Shown: in pieces, positions 1 through 9,382 of the stretch
Position numbering within the stretch: the stretch's first letter is position 1
How the letters are laid out: every line of letters starts with the position of its first letter
Assembly (NCBI GenBank): GCA_964475835.1
Contig: CAYYYL010000023.1
Coordinates: 1 to 45,880 of the forward strand
DNA: 45,880 nucleotides
From: JABDCI01 sp964475835
GTDB lineage: Bacteria > Verrucomicrobiota > Verrucomicrobiia > JABWAM01
Direction of reading: 5' to 3'
Program-made: the position numbers and the translations under genes
The notes under the pieces: generated by a model
Seen by the model: only the letters and a program-made list of their open reading frames with translations
Told to the model about the DNA's origin: nothing
Database searches by the model: none

Positions 1-161
1 CCCAGCCCGAGGACATTTCTCCCAAAAATAAATCGCCCAATCCCGCCCCCGAGAAATCTACTTCCACCGAACCCCCTCCCTCCGCCGTCCCGGAAAAGTC
101 TGCAGAAGGGGATGCGACCCCCATGGAACTGGCAGAACCTCCAAACAATTCGCACTTATGA
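1..161 (+). CDS. 3' end of an unidentified gene (partial)
   Basis: An open frame enters from the left edge and stops at TGA 159-161, overlapping the lptE-like ATG by 4 bp (ATGA), which suggests translational coupling. The visible 52 residues are rich in Pro, Glu, Ser, Lys and Ala and look like a disordered, acidic tail; no domain is recognisable. The main part of the protein lies outside the window, so no function can be given. Real coding is supported by the stop/start overlap, which recurs throughout this genome. Confidence 0.55.
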   Translation, partial: QPEDISPKNKSPNPAPEKSTSTEPPPSAVPEKSAEGDATPMELAEPPNNSHL

Positions 162-658
162 GATCCACCCTCCTTCTCTCAGCTGTGCTCGCCCTGGGCC
201 TTTTAGGGTGCTCCAGTTACAAGCTGGGCACCTATCACGATCCAGGTTTTAAGACGATTTTTGTCGAGAATCTCAGAAGCGAAGTGGATGAGCCCGGTCT
301 CGAAAACCTGGTGAGCACCACCATTGTCCGTCAAATTCAAAAGGATGGCACGGTCCAGGTCACCAACCTTGAGGACGCCGATGTGATTCTCAGGGGACAC
401 ATCAACGAGTTTGAAATGACCCCCGTTCGCTATTCTCATTCGAATGAAATCACCCCCACCGAGGCCAATATGACAATCGGGATTACGTACACTCTCACCC
501 GGAAAAAAGCAAAGGAGTCCTTTTACCGTGGGCACGCCACGGGAACGACCAGTCTCTTCATCGGAAGCGATTTGCAAAGCGACAAACGCCAAGGGGTTCC
601 CCTCGCAGCGGAGGATCTGGGACGCAAGGTTGTCTCCCAATTTGTCGATGCCTGGTGA
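158..658 (+). CDS. lptE: LptE-like LPS-assembly outer-membrane lipoprotein
   Basis: 166 aa. Residues 1-17 are a lipoprotein signal peptide ending in the lipobox LLGC with Cys18 as the lipidation site. The mature protein has the size and opening pattern of LptE-like lipoproteins (a Tyr-Lys-Leu segment just after the Cys, then an early strand containing IFVENLRS and alternating beta/alpha secondary structure). In the known system LptE plugs the LptD barrel that inserts LPS in the outer membrane. It overlaps the upstream gene by 4 bp and is followed 4 bp later by the YjbQ gene. The assignment rests on fold-level resemblance; another small outer-membrane lipoprotein of the same superfamily remains possible. 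Confidence 0.7.
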   Translation: MRSTLLLSAVLALGLLGCSSYKLGTYHDPGFKTIFVENLRSEVDEPGLENLVSTTIVRQIQKDGTVQVTNLEDADVILRGHINEFEMTPVRYSHSNEITPTEANMTIGITYTLTRKKAKESFYRGHATGTTSLFIGSDLQSDKRQGVPLAAEDLGRKVVSQFVDAW

Positions 659-662
659 TGGA

Positions 663-1082
663 ATGAAGTCCCTGACCGAGCACCTGTGGTTTGAAACTCC
701 TCATCGTCGCGACTACCTGAATATCACCCGGCAGGTGGAAGCCCTGGTGAAAAAAAGTGCCATTCAGGAGGGCCTTTGCCTGGTAAACGCCATGCATATC
801 ACTGCCAGCGTTTACATTAATGATGCGGAGGATGGCCTGCTAGCCGACTACGACGACTGGCTTGAAAAACTGGCTCCTCATGAACCCGTTTCAAAATATC
901 GTCATAATCGAACTGGCGAGGATAACGCCGATGCTCACATGAAACGGCAGATCATGGGGCGCGAGGTTGTGGTCGCCATCACCAGGGGCAAGCTCGATCT
1001 CGGTCCGTGGGAGCAGATTTTTTACGGTGAATTTGACGGCCGACGCAAAAAACGCGTTCTGGTCAAAATCATTGGGGAATAA
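663..1082 (+). CDS. yjbQ: YjbQ/UPF0047 family protein (secondary thiamine-phosphate synthase family)
   Basis: 139 aa, the normal length of the family. It opens with MKSLTEHLWF and carries the conserved central block HITASVYIN (about residues 40-48), then DADVD-like acidic and KYRHN stretches, and ends in a family-typical RRKKRVLVKIIGE tail. Family members show weak thiamine-phosphate synthase activity; the true role is unsettled. The frame is open further upstream, but that would overlap lptE heavily. ATG 663 lies 4 bp after the lptE stop and gives the family's usual N-terminus; ATG 648 is an alternative. It converges on htrA with only 8 bp between stops, leaving no room for a terminator. Confidence 0.88.
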   Translation: MKSLTEHLWFETPHRRDYLNITRQVEALVKKSAIQEGLCLVNAMHITASVYINDAEDGLLADYDDWLEKLAPHEPVSKYRHNRTGEDNADAHMKRQIMGREVVVAITRGKLDLGPWEQIFYGEFDGRRKKRVLVKIIGE

Positions 1083-1090
1083 CCCCCCTT

Positions 1091-2443
1091 TCATCGCAGG
1101 GGAACGACAATATACCCATGCTGGGGCCCCCGCATGATGTGAAACAGGATCTTGTCGTTGCCACTTATCTTTTCGAGGACCTCGGTGTAGGTCTTTATAT
1201 TGGGAATCGACTGCTTGTTGAGGCCTGCAATGACATCCCCTTCCTGTAGACCGGCTTCTGCCCCACGCCCGGAAGGGTCGACCTGAGTGATCACCACTCC
1301 GGAAGTGCCCGCAGGATAGTCATAACGTTCCGCAAGCCCGCGATCCAGACTTGCAACCTGAATCCCGAGTTTTTCCGAAAGCGCCATGTTTGCGTTCACG
1401 GCACCAATCTGAACCCGAAGGGGAAATTCCTTTCCATCCCGCACCACCACAAGGTCAATGACCTGGTCCACACGCGAGGTTTTGACCACACTTGCAAAAT
1501 GCCGGGCGCTTTCCACGTTTTTACCCGCGTATTTGACGATGACATCCTTCACCCTGAGCCCTGCCTTTTCGGCAGGTGACCCGGTTTCTATAAAGGAAAC
1601 GAGCACCCCGTCGACTTTCTTCATTCCAAGCATATCTGCAAGCTCAGGACTCATTTCCTGGACATGCACCCCCAGATATCCCCGGGTCACTTTCCCATCC
1701 TTAATCAAACTTTGCATGATATTGCGGGCTAGGTTGATGGGAATCGCGAAGCCAATGCCTTCATATCCCCCGGTACGGCTTAAAATGGCGGAATTGATTC
1801 CAATGACCTTCCCATCCACATCGACCAGGGGCCCCCCACTGTTTCCGGGATTGATGGCGGCATCCGTTTGAATAAATTCCCCGATGCCCTGGGGATTTAG
1901 ATCGGGACGTCCCTTGGCGCTGACGATTCCTGCGGTTACCGTCTGTTCCAGTCCGAAGGGGTTTCCCACCGCAAGCACCCATTCCCCCACGCGGATGCCG
2001 TCTGAATCCCCTAGTTCTGCAGCAACCAGCCCCGTCATGTTCGACACCTTGACCACCGCAATATCCGTCGCAGGATCGGCACCGACCACTTTGGCTTTTG
2101 CTTTTCGTCCATCGGCAAACTTCACATAAATCGTGTCTGCCCCCTCAATCACATGATTATTCGTTAATACGTATCCATCCTCCAAAAGAATGCCCGTTCC
2201 CGTTCCGCGGGGGATTTCCTTCCTCTCACGCTGTCCATTGGGGCGTGGGGCTCCAAAAAAATATTCCAACGGATCCACCATCATGACGTCGCTGGTTGTA
2301 CTGACGCTCACGACGGAAAGTTTGATTTTCTCCGAAGCCTTAGCGAATTGGTCGCTCAATGATCGAAGGGAAAGATCTGAAGGCGCCGCCTCCATCGGAA
2401 ACACAAGACAGCCCATCCAAAGAATGAAAAGAAGTCGTTTCAT
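1091..2443 (-). CDS. degQ: HtrA/DegQ-type periplasmic serine protease with two PDZ domains
   Basis: 450 aa. Residues 1-20 form a signal peptide. The trypsin-like domain (about 35-250) has the full triad: His97 in TNNHVIEGA, Asp127 in ADPATDIAVV and Ser202 in the GNSGGP motif. PDZ1 covers about 256-345 (starts at GYLGVHVQ) and PDZ2 about 360-448. This is the DegP/DegQ/DegS architecture used for degradation and chaperoning of misfolded envelope proteins. It lies 74 bp downstream of queA on the same strand. Whether it is DegP- or DegQ-like cannot be decided here; the short linker after residue 55 argues against the long LA loop of DegP. Confidence 0.93.
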   Translation of the reverse strand: MKRLLFILWMGCLVFPMEAAPSDLSLRSLSDQFAKASEKIKLSVVSVSTTSDVMMVDPLEYFFGAPRPNGQRERKEIPRGTGTGILLEDGYVLTNNHVIEGADTIYVKFADGRKAKAKVVGADPATDIAVVKVSNMTGLVAAELGDSDGIRVGEWVLAVGNPFGLEQTVTAGIVSAKGRPDLNPQGIGEFIQTDAAINPGNSGGPLVDVDGKVIGINSAILSRTGGYEGIGFAIPINLARNIMQSLIKDGKVTRGYLGVHVQEMSPELADMLGMKKVDGVLVSFIETGSPAEKAGLRVKDVIVKYAGKNVESARHFASVVKTSRVDQVIDLVVVRDGKEFPLRVQIGAVNANMALSEKLGIQVASLDRGLAERYDYPAGTSGVVITQVDPSGRGAEAGLQEGDVIAGLNKQSIPNIKTYTEVLEKISGNDKILFHIMRGPQHGYIVVPLR

Positions 2444-2517
2444 AGGGAAAAAGTGTGAATTCCCCGCGTATACAACACCTCATGGGATTGGCAAGCGTAT
2501 TTCCGCATGGCCTGGCC

Positions 2518-3552
2518 CTACAAAATTAACATCGCATCCCCGTAGCTGAAGAAGCGGTAGCCTTCACGAACAGCTTCCGCATACGCATGTCGCATGAGAT
2601 CGACGCCTCCGAATGCCTGGACCAAGGCCAGCAAGGTGCTTTTCGGGAGATGAAAATTTGTAATCAAGGCATCCACCACTCCAAAGGAATATGGGGGCGA
2701 AATCATCAGATTTGTCATTCCGGTACCGGGAACAATGGTTCCTGATCTCGAATGAACATATTCCAGGGTTCTTACAGCGGTGGTTCCCACAGCGAAGAGG
2801 CGTCCCTTTCTGGTTGTTATCCGCTCTGCGGTTTTTTCTCCAATATCGTATTCCTCGGGCAGCAACACATGTTCCTCCAGAGTTTGTGTCCGCACTGGGA
2901 GGAAGGTTCCCATGCCCACCTTCAGATAGAGCGTGGCCTGCTCCACCCCCTGATGACGGAGCTCCGAGAGCATTTTTTGAGAAAAATGAAGTCCCGCCGT
3001 GGGAGCCGCAATCGCCCCCTCACGATCTGCAAATTCGGTCTGATACCATAGTCGATCCTCCGGCAGATCCGATTTTCCCTCCCGGCGCTTTAATATATAC
3101 GGAGGCAAGGGCATGCGCCCCTCACCAGCCAGCACCTCCCGCCATGTCATCCCGGGTGAATCGATAATCACTTCCCATTGGCCATCCCCGGATCGGGCAT
3201 GAACCCGAATCCGAATGGCTCCCTGTTCGGTGATCAATTCCATTCCTGGCGACAATTTTCGAGAGGGTGAAACGAGGGCATGGGCGACCTCCGAGTCCCC
3301 GGCGTCGATCAGCAGGAGTTCAAAAACGCCTCCTCCTGCGCGGGCAAAGAGTCGTGCCGGGGTTACCCTGGCCGAATTCATGACAAGGAGATCCCCCGGT
3401 CGCAAGTAGCCTTTTAAATCGGTGAAAATCCGGTGCTCCAGTCGTCCCTCCCCACGATGGACCACCAGCAACCTGCAGGATTCCCTGGGTTCCACCGGTT
3501 TGTCGGCAATCAGTTCCTTTGGAAGTGCAAAATCGAGCTCGGAAATATGCAT
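2518..3552 (-). CDS. queA: S-adenosylmethionine:tRNA ribosyltransferase-isomerase QueA
   Basis: 344 aa, full length. It transfers and isomerises the ribosyl moiety of SAM onto 7-aminomethyl-7-deazaguanine in tRNA, giving epoxyqueuosine in the wobble position of GUN anticodons. Family landmarks are MHISELDFALPKELIA at the N-terminus, GDLLVMNSARVTPARL (about 53-68), AAPTAGLHFS (about 182-191), VGMGTFLPV, VGTTAVRTLE and the C-terminal TNFHLPKSTLLALVQAFGG. It is divergent from argG, with 82 bp between starts, and is the first gene of the htrA-queA minus-strand pair. No other queuosine gene is visible in the window. Confidence 0.96.
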   Translation of the reverse strand: MHISELDFALPKELIADKPVEPRESCRLLVVHRGEGRLEHRIFTDLKGYLRPGDLLVMNSARVTPARLFARAGGGVFELLLIDAGDSEVAHALVSPSRKLSPGMELITEQGAIRIRVHARSGDGQWEVIIDSPGMTWREVLAGEGRMPLPPYILKRREGKSDLPEDRLWYQTEFADREGAIAAPTAGLHFSQKMLSELRHQGVEQATLYLKVGMGTFLPVRTQTLEEHVLLPEEYDIGEKTAERITTRKGRLFAVGTTAVRTLEYVHSRSGTIVPGTGMTNLMISPPYSFGVVDALITNFHLPKSTLLALVQAFGGVDLMRHAYAEAVREGYRFFSYGDAMLIL

Positions 3553-3634
3553 GCGTTAAGGCGTGAATCATGCATCCTGACAAAAAACCTCTTGTCTGGA
3601 ACCCTTTTTTTTTCGAATCTCTTGATTCTACCTT

Positions 3635-4867
3635 ATGAAAATCGTCCTCGCATACTCCGGCGGTCTTGACACTTCCGTTCTCCTCTCGTGGATCAAGGAG
3701 CGTTACAACGCCACCATGATCGCGTTCTGCGCTGATATCGGCCAGGAGGAGGAGCTCAAGGGATTGGATAAGAAGGCGGCCCGCACCGGCGCCTCCAAAA
3801 CCTATATTGACGACCTTAGTGAGGAATTCGCCCGGGATTTCATTTTTCCCATGATCCAGGCCGGAGCCATTTATGAGGGACAATATTTTCTTGGAACGTC
3901 CATCGCCCGGCCTTTAATCGCAAAAAGAATGGTCGAGATCGCACGCAAAGAGGGAGCAGATGCCATTGCTCACGGAGCCACGGGCAAAGGCAACGACCAG
4001 GTTCGCTTCGAATTAACGGCCGCCGCGCTGGCCCCTGAACTTCAGATTATCGCCCCGTGGCGTGACGCCGAATTCCGGGCGGAGTTCCCAGGGCGGGCCG
4101 AAATGATTCAATATTGTGAAGATCATCGCATCCCCGTGGAGGCGAGCGCCAAAAAGCCCTACTCCATGGACCGCAATCTACTCCACATCAGTTATGAGGC
4201 CGGAATTCTCGAGGATCCCTGGCTCGACGCCTCGGCCCCCGAGCATAAAAAAATGTTCAAGCTTTCCGTATCCCCGGAGGACGCTCCCAATAAGCCTCAA
4301 TACGTGGTCCTCGATTTCGTAAAGGGCCTCTGTGTCGCCGTAAATGGCAGGAAGCTTTCCCCTGCGGGTATCATGCGGGTCCTCAATCAACTGGGTGGAA
4401 AACACGGAATCGGACGTGTGGATCTCGTGGAAAATCGGTTTGTGGGAATGAAAAGCCGCGGAGTGTACGAAACTCCCGGTGGGGCCATACTTCATTTTGC
4501 CCACCGCCAGATTGAAACCCTGACCATGGACCGGGAGGTGATGCATCTTCGCGATTCGCTCATACCAAAGTACAGCGAACTCGTTTACTACGGGTTCTGG
4601 TTCTCACCGGAACGCGAAGCCCTACAGGCGCTTGTCAGCGAAAGCCAACGAAATGTCACCGGAACGGTGCGTTTGAAACTCTACAAAGGCAATATCATCA
4701 CCGCCGGACGAAAGAGTCCTGTCAGCCTGTACAATCCTCATATCGCAACCATGGAGGCGGATCCCACCAAGGCCTATGACCAGAGCGATGCCACGGGATT
4801 CATTCGACTCAACGGACTTCGGTTGAAAGTTGCCGCCCAGGTGCACCGAGCCAAGCGGCGCAAATAG
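3635..4867 (+). CDS. argG: Argininosuccinate synthase
   Basis: 410 aa. It condenses citrulline and aspartate with ATP hydrolysis to AMP in arginine biosynthesis. The N-type ATP pyrophosphatase P-loop AYSGGLDTS is at residues 6-14; further family motifs are GTSIARPLIA (about 88-97), the HGATGKGNDQVRFE block (about 111-124) that binds substrates, and EASAKKPYSMDRNLLHIS (about 169-186). Length and order match canonical ArgG. No Shine-Dalgarno is obvious before the ATG; a pyrimidine-rich stretch precedes it. It stands alone with no other arg genes nearby, and its stop is 1 bp from the stop of the converging gene at 4869. Confidence 0.97.
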   Translation: MKIVLAYSGGLDTSVLLSWIKERYNATMIAFCADIGQEEELKGLDKKAARTGASKTYIDDLSEEFARDFIFPMIQAGAIYEGQYFLGTSIARPLIAKRMVEIARKEGADAIAHGATGKGNDQVRFELTAAALAPELQIIAPWRDAEFRAEFPGRAEMIQYCEDHRIPVEASAKKPYSMDRNLLHISYEAGILEDPWLDASAPEHKKMFKLSVSPEDAPNKPQYVVLDFVKGLCVAVNGRKLSPAGIMRVLNQLGGKHGIGRVDLVENRFVGMKSRGVYETPGGAILHFAHRQIETLTMDREVMHLRDSLIPKYSELVYYGFWFSPEREALQALVSESQRNVTGTVRLKLYKGNIITAGRKSPVSLYNPHIATMEADPTKAYDQSDATGFIRLNGLRLKVAAQVHRAKRRK

Positions 4868-4868
4868 G

Positions 4869-5855
4869 TCAATGGGGAAGCGAGGCCCGAAAAGCCTCGA
4901 ATCCTTTCACGATCTCATCCCGCATCCGTTCACGACCTATGCCATGCCGCATGCCACTTGCAAACCCAGCCACCTGATCGGTGCACGTGCGGTTTGAATA
5001 AAATACCAGCGTTCCATTACGGGCGGGAAAACATCCCGCCAGAAGCTGGAGAGAGTTGTAGGAGTGCCCCACGTAGTACTGACGTTCCGCCATGAAGGCT
5101 TCGTTGGGAGTCACATAGGATAGTCGATGCACCAGAATTAAAGTGGGACGATCCTCCACCCTTTCATTCAACCAGAAAAAACGCTGGGTCATCCCCGAAA
5201 CCCCGCCCTTTGGAAAGTCCGCGAGGGCTTTGTGAAATTCCGGAAAATACGTGGCCAGCAGCACGGACTCACCCAGACCTTTTCGTATCTCATCAGAGGG
5301 ATCCGCCTTTTTTCCACCCGATCTTGCGTAAGGAGCAATCCCCATCAAACCGGCCTTTCGATAGGCCTGATAACGCTCCTGGAGCAGGGTTCGATAGGTT
5401 CTCACCACCCGCCCCGGATCGGTCCCCTGAGCGGCAAGTTCTCGAATCCGCCGGATTTCATCGGAGCTGAGATTGAATTTGGAGCCGGGTTCAACCCTTC
5501 CCAATTCACGCGCCTCCTCCTCGGTCAATGAAACCTGGATCTCCGGGTATTTGTCGGTAATCTCCCCATGCTCCATTAAGTCATGATCGAGTGAGAATAG
5601 TTTGCCTGCACGAACGGTCTCCACGAGGTCCGTCACGGGAACGGGAAGGTACATGACCGCGCCCACAGCGAGTTCCTTATCCGATGCCTCCACCACATCC
5701 GTCTTTAAAATAGCTCCGCTAAATAACGCGTCCTGCCCGGAAGGATCAATTTTGAGATAGGAAAGCAGTTTGCCGGCATCCGGTAATTCACGGGCAAGGA
5801 CGGGCTTCACAAAACAAATCATGCAAAGTGCCAAAACAAATGAGACCCAGCGCAT
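4869..5855 (-). CDS. Exported protein of unknown function
   Basis: 328 aa. Residues 1-21 are a signal peptide with a likely AxA-type cleavage (VLA-RE). I recognise no known domain. The mature part is soluble, mixed alpha/beta and fairly charged; a middle segment (about 125-165) is predicted helical, and the C-terminal third contains two cysteines (in AGCFPAR and NRTCTDQ) that could pair in the periplasm. It lies 12 bp downstream of dnaX on the same strand, so it is probably the last gene of the long minus-strand run starting at 13946, though a functional link to DNA polymerase is unlikely. A real gene by codon pattern, signal peptide and spacing. Confidence 0.75.
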   Translation of the reverse strand: MRWVSFVLALCMICFVKPVLARELPDAGKLLSYLKIDPSGQDALFSGAILKTDVVEASDKELAVGAVMYLPVPVTDLVETVRAGKLFSLDHDLMEHGEITDKYPEIQVSLTEEEARELGRVEPGSKFNLSSDEIRRIRELAAQGTDPGRVVRTYRTLLQERYQAYRKAGLMGIAPYARSGGKKADPSDEIRKGLGESVLLATYFPEFHKALADFPKGGVSGMTQRFFWLNERVEDRPTLILVHRLSYVTPNEAFMAERQYYVGHSYNSLQLLAGCFPARNGTLVFYSNRTCTDQVAGFASGMRHGIGRERMRDEIVKGFEAFRASLPH

Positions 5856-5867
5856 GGAAAACCTTGT

Positions 5868-7589
5868 TTAACGTCGGATTTCAACAATCTGGCCCTTGAA
5901 AATTTCAAGCGCCTTGCGAATCAAGGGGTCATCCTCGAACTTTCTAGCGTCATCTGCGGACACACGGGCGCTCGCAGAGGTCTCGCTGGCGGGCGTCTCA
6001 TCCCCCTGGGGAATGGTGGGATCATCGGCAAAGGCGACCTTGATCCTCATGGCCTTTCCCGTGATTTCCCGGACCCGTGCTTGAATGACTTCACGGTTTT
6101 TTGGGGTGTCCACCAGCTCCTTCTGAAGTTCAAACTCCGGATCGAATCCAATGACCAATAGATCGTTTCCTGCCGACAGCAAACGTCCCTCCATCATGGA
6201 GGATTTTAACATCGGAAAGGGTTTTGAAATCTGTTCCAGCAACTCTTTCCAAAGCGCTTCATGGGTGGGTAAAGAGGGAGGTGTCACCGCCGCGACCTTC
6301 GATTCTTCCCGTTTTGGCGTTGGCGGGTTGGGCCGCACCGGGGTTTCACGAAGGGACGAGGAGGGATCATTTACGACGCTGGAAGTTCGAGGGGGAGCAA
6401 GGGACTCGGGGGCGACGGGTGCGCTTTCGCGGACCCCATCACGGGTTGTCATCGCCGAAGATCCCTTGAGTCGGGCAATCAAATCCTCGAGCAACACTTC
6501 ATCCTTGGTTTCCACCGCCTTCAATAAAGTGACTTCAAACAACACCTGTTTGGACAGGGTCCATCGTAACTGCGTTTCCGCTTCGGTCAGTATCTCCAGA
6601 ATCCGGAGAGTTCGGGTGCGGGGAAGCATCTGCGCCTGCTCCCGGAGCTCCTTCATCTCGAGGGTTGTGGCATCGGCAAGCTCTGCCCCTGCCTGAAGAA
6701 CAAGAACGTTTCGGAAATGTTCGATCAGTTCACCCAAAAGTCGGCCAAGATCCTTTCCTTCGTCATGAAGGGATGATGCAAGCCGAACGATCTCCGCACG
6801 CTCCCCTGTCAGAATGCCACGTGTCAGACGAGTGATTTGTTCCCGGGCCGCAAGACCAAAAATCGAAAGGACATCGGGTTCGTCAATATGATTGCCGCAA
6901 AAAGCAATGATTTGATCCAGGGCAGATTCAGCATCCCGCATTCCCCCACTGGCACCACGGGCAATCGCAAGCAAGGCCGAATCCGTAACTCCCACTTTTT
7001 CCAGGGCAGCAATCTTTTTCAAAAGTTTCACGATCAACTCATTTGAAATCCTGTGGAGATCAAATCTCTGACAACGGGATAAAATCGTAAGGGGAATCTT
7101 TTGGGGATCGGTTGTGGCAAACAGAAATTTTACATGTGCGGGCGGCTCTTCCAATGTCTTGAGTAGGGCATTGAACGCGGCAATGGAGAGCATGTGCACT
7201 TCATCAATATAGATGATCTTGAATCGGGCGCTCGACGGTGCATAACGCACGGTGTCACGAAGTTCACGAACCTGTTCCACGCCATTATTTGAGGCGCCAT
7301 CGATCTCCAGAACATCCATGGAGGTGCCACCCGCAATCTCAGTGCAGTTGGAACACTCCCCGCACGGTGTCAGGGTGGGTTCCTTGGCCTTGGAGCAGTT
7401 GAGGGCTTTTGCAAAAATACGGGCTGTCGTGGTTTTACCCGTCCCGCGTGGGCCCACAAAAAGATAGGCATGAGCCAGTCGTTTTCCCTTGATTGAATTT
7501 TCCAGGGTTCGAACAATGTGGTCCTGTCCCACAATCTCTGAAAACTGCTGGGGTCGATATTTACGAGCTAAAACCTGATATGCCGACAT
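5868..7589 (-). CDS. dnaX: DNA polymerase III subunit gamma/tau
   Basis: 573 aa. This is the clamp-loader ATPase that loads the beta sliding clamp. It opens with MSAYQVLARKYRPQQFSEIVG; Walker A GPRGTGKT is at residues 46-53; four zinc-ligand cysteines are at 65, 76, 79 and 82; the Walker B/DExH region IDEVH ends at 132; sensor-1/SRC motif at 171-173. Residues 375-440 are a Pro/Ser/Thr-rich linker, and the last ~130 residues form a tau-type C-terminal domain. An A AAA AAC heptamer at codons 496-498 followed at once by a -1 frame stop could support a second, shorter product (see findings). It is 53 bp downstream of the ABC permease. Confidence 0.96.
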   Translation of the reverse strand: MSAYQVLARKYRPQQFSEIVGQDHIVRTLENSIKGKRLAHAYLFVGPRGTGKTTTARIFAKALNCSKAKEPTLTPCGECSNCTEIAGGTSMDVLEIDGASNNGVEQVRELRDTVRYAPSSARFKIIYIDEVHMLSIAAFNALLKTLEEPPAHVKFLFATTDPQKIPLTILSRCQRFDLHRISNELIVKLLKKIAALEKVGVTDSALLAIARGASGGMRDAESALDQIIAFCGNHIDEPDVLSIFGLAAREQITRLTRGILTGERAEIVRLASSLHDEGKDLGRLLGELIEHFRNVLVLQAGAELADATTLEMKELREQAQMLPRTRTLRILEILTEAETQLRWTLSKQVLFEVTLLKAVETKDEVLLEDLIARLKGSSAMTTRDGVRESAPVAPESLAPPRTSSVVNDPSSSLRETPVRPNPPTPKREESKVAAVTPPSLPTHEALWKELLEQISKPFPMLKSSMMEGRLLSAGNDLLVIGFDPEFELQKELVDTPKNREVIQARVREITGKAMRIKVAFADDPTIPQGDETPASETSASARVSADDARKFEDDPLIRKALEIFKGQIVEIRR

Positions 7590-7642
7590 GTTTCAAATTT
7601 AAAGGCTTTTTGAACGAAAACACGAATGAAATCGAAGGGCCG

Positions 7643-9382
7643 CTATCCAAAAAGCCCTCCCATTTTTTTCCCCAACACCCTTTGCGCGATATGAAAACTT
7701 CCCCACAAGAGTCCCATTCCCAGAACTCCCAGGGCACAGGCAAGACCCGCTGAACCAGGCTCAATCCGCCCGAGTAACGCCCAGATCATCTTGGTCACCG
7801 GATAGTGAGGCTCTCGCATCGCCAGGATCAGGCTGTCGCTCACTTCCAGGAAGGCAAAGGCAAACGTCAAAACACCACCTGCCACCAAGTGGCTTCTCAA
7901 CAAGGGCATGACGATCCGTCGAAAGGTGGTCGCAGCGCTGGCCCCCAAATTCTGGGATGCCTCTTCCAGGGAAACACTGACCTGCTGGTATCCTGCATGA
8001 ACCGCACGAACCATGTAGGGGAGCCGTCTGACGCTGTAGCTGACGATGATCAAAAACATGGGATTGTCCCTTGGGTTAACCAGGCTTTTCAACCATCCAA
8101 GTTCCAGCCCCCGCCAGGTCGCAGGGACGTTGAAAGCCACCACATAACCAAAAGCAAGTACGACCCCCGGGAGGGCAAGAGGAAGAACCGTCAGCATATC
8201 CAGCGCGGTTTTCCCAAAAAACTCCTTTCGAGCCATCCAATAGCCAATCAGGATGCCAAGGCCGATATCCAAAAGACTGCTCAAGGTCGCATAAACGAGG
8301 CTGTTTCGAAGGCTTGTGGCAATCTGAGGCATCAGGAATAATTCCGCATAGTGCCGTCCGGTCCACTCCTGGGGTAGCGCCGTCATGAACCATTTGCCAC
8401 TAACCGACTGCAGAACCATGCTGACGTGCGGGATGACCACACACGAAATCAACGCTCCCAGAATCATCCACACCCCAGCCAGACGCCAACCACAAAGGGC
8501 GGACACGACGGGACCGGCTTCAGCCCTGGACGGGGTGACATATTCCCTCCCTGCCAGCAGGCGACGCGAAATCCAGAATCCGCCCAGAGTGATTCCAAGC
8601 ACGACCACCACCAGGACATAGCCAAATGGATTAAATCCACTTTCCATCACCTTGTCAAAAATCTGAACTGCAACCACCTGGTACAAACCACATACCAGGG
8701 GCGTCCCAAGATCCGTGAACGCCCAAACAAACACCACCACCGAACCTGCAAAAATACCGGGAGCAAGAAGAGGGAGTATCACCGTCCAAAATATGCGTGC
8801 AGGCCGTGCCCCGAGACTTCTTGCGGTATCGGCCATGGACGGCGGAATATTTGCGAGGGCGGAACTGATGTTTAAAAACAGAATCGGAAAGAGATGCAGC
8901 ACCTGCAGAAGCCAAACCCCAAAAAACCCACCCCTCCCCATCCAGTCAAACGGGGTTGGGTTTACCATCCCCTCACCCACCCACCCGAGAAAATGATTCA
9001 GGGGACCAAAGCGGGCAAAAAACTGTTGAATTCCAATGGCACCCACAAACGGGGGAAGAATCAAAGGCGCCATCAGAAGGCTGTGCCCCAGGGACTTGAA
9101 TCGAAACTCATAGCGGACAAATAGGTGCGCTAGTGGCAAAGCAACAAGGATGCAGCCCAAGGTCGTCATTCCTGCCAGCATCAGACTGTGGCCCACACAC
9201 CTCCACATGACCGGGCTCTGAAGAAAAAACTGATAGAACAGAAGGGTAAACTTTCTTTCGCCACCCTCATTCACCCAGAGGCTTCCCTGTAAAATATAGG
9301 CGACGGGATAGATCAGAAAAAGGGCAAGAAACCCAAACACCCCTGCGCAAAGCAGTCGCGATGGCCAGGAAAACCTCACCAC
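7643..9382 (-). CDS. FbpB/ThiP-type ABC transporter permease (fused double permease)
   Basis: 579 aa with about 12 predicted transmembrane helices in two homologous halves. Each half has an EAA-type loop that docks the ATPase: one around DTARSLGARPARIF (first half) and one around EEASQNLGASAATTF (second half). This is the layout of ferric-iron, thiamine and similar type-I importers with a single double-length permease. The start is GTG 9382 or GTG 9379; the latter gives a GTGA overlap with the ArsC-type stop. With the solute-binding protein, ATPase and reductase upstream it forms one operon. Substrate is not established; databases would probably call it iron(III) permease by general similarity. 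Confidence 0.9.
   Translation of the reverse strand: MVRFSWPSRLLCAGVFGFLALFLIYPVAYILQGSLWVNEGGERKFTLLFYQFFLQSPVMWRCVGHSLMLAGMTTLGCILVALPLAHLFVRYEFRFKSLGHSLLMAPLILPPFVGAIGIQQFFARFGPLNHFLGWVGEGMVNPTPFDWMGRGGFFGVWLLQVLHLFPILFLNISSALANIPPSMADTARSLGARPARIFWTVILPLLAPGIFAGSVVVFVWAFTDLGTPLVCGLYQVVAVQIFDKVMESGFNPFGYVLVVVVLGITLGGFWISRRLLAGREYVTPSRAEAGPVVSALCGWRLAGVWMILGALISCVVIPHVSMVLQSVSGKWFMTALPQEWTGRHYAELFLMPQIATSLRNSLVYATLSSLLDIGLGILIGYWMARKEFFGKTALDMLTVLPLALPGVVLAFGYVVAFNVPATWRGLELGWLKSLVNPRDNPMFLIIVSYSVRRLPYMVRAVHAGYQQVSVSLEEASQNLGASAATTFRRIVMPLLRSHLVAGGVLTFAFAFLEVSDSLILAMREPHYPVTKMIWALLGRIEPGSAGLACALGVLGMGLLWGSFHIAQRVLGKKMGGLFG

Noticed and set aside
528..662. Upstream extension of the YjbQ frame
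   Set aside because: It overlaps the lptE-like gene and adds residues unlike the family.
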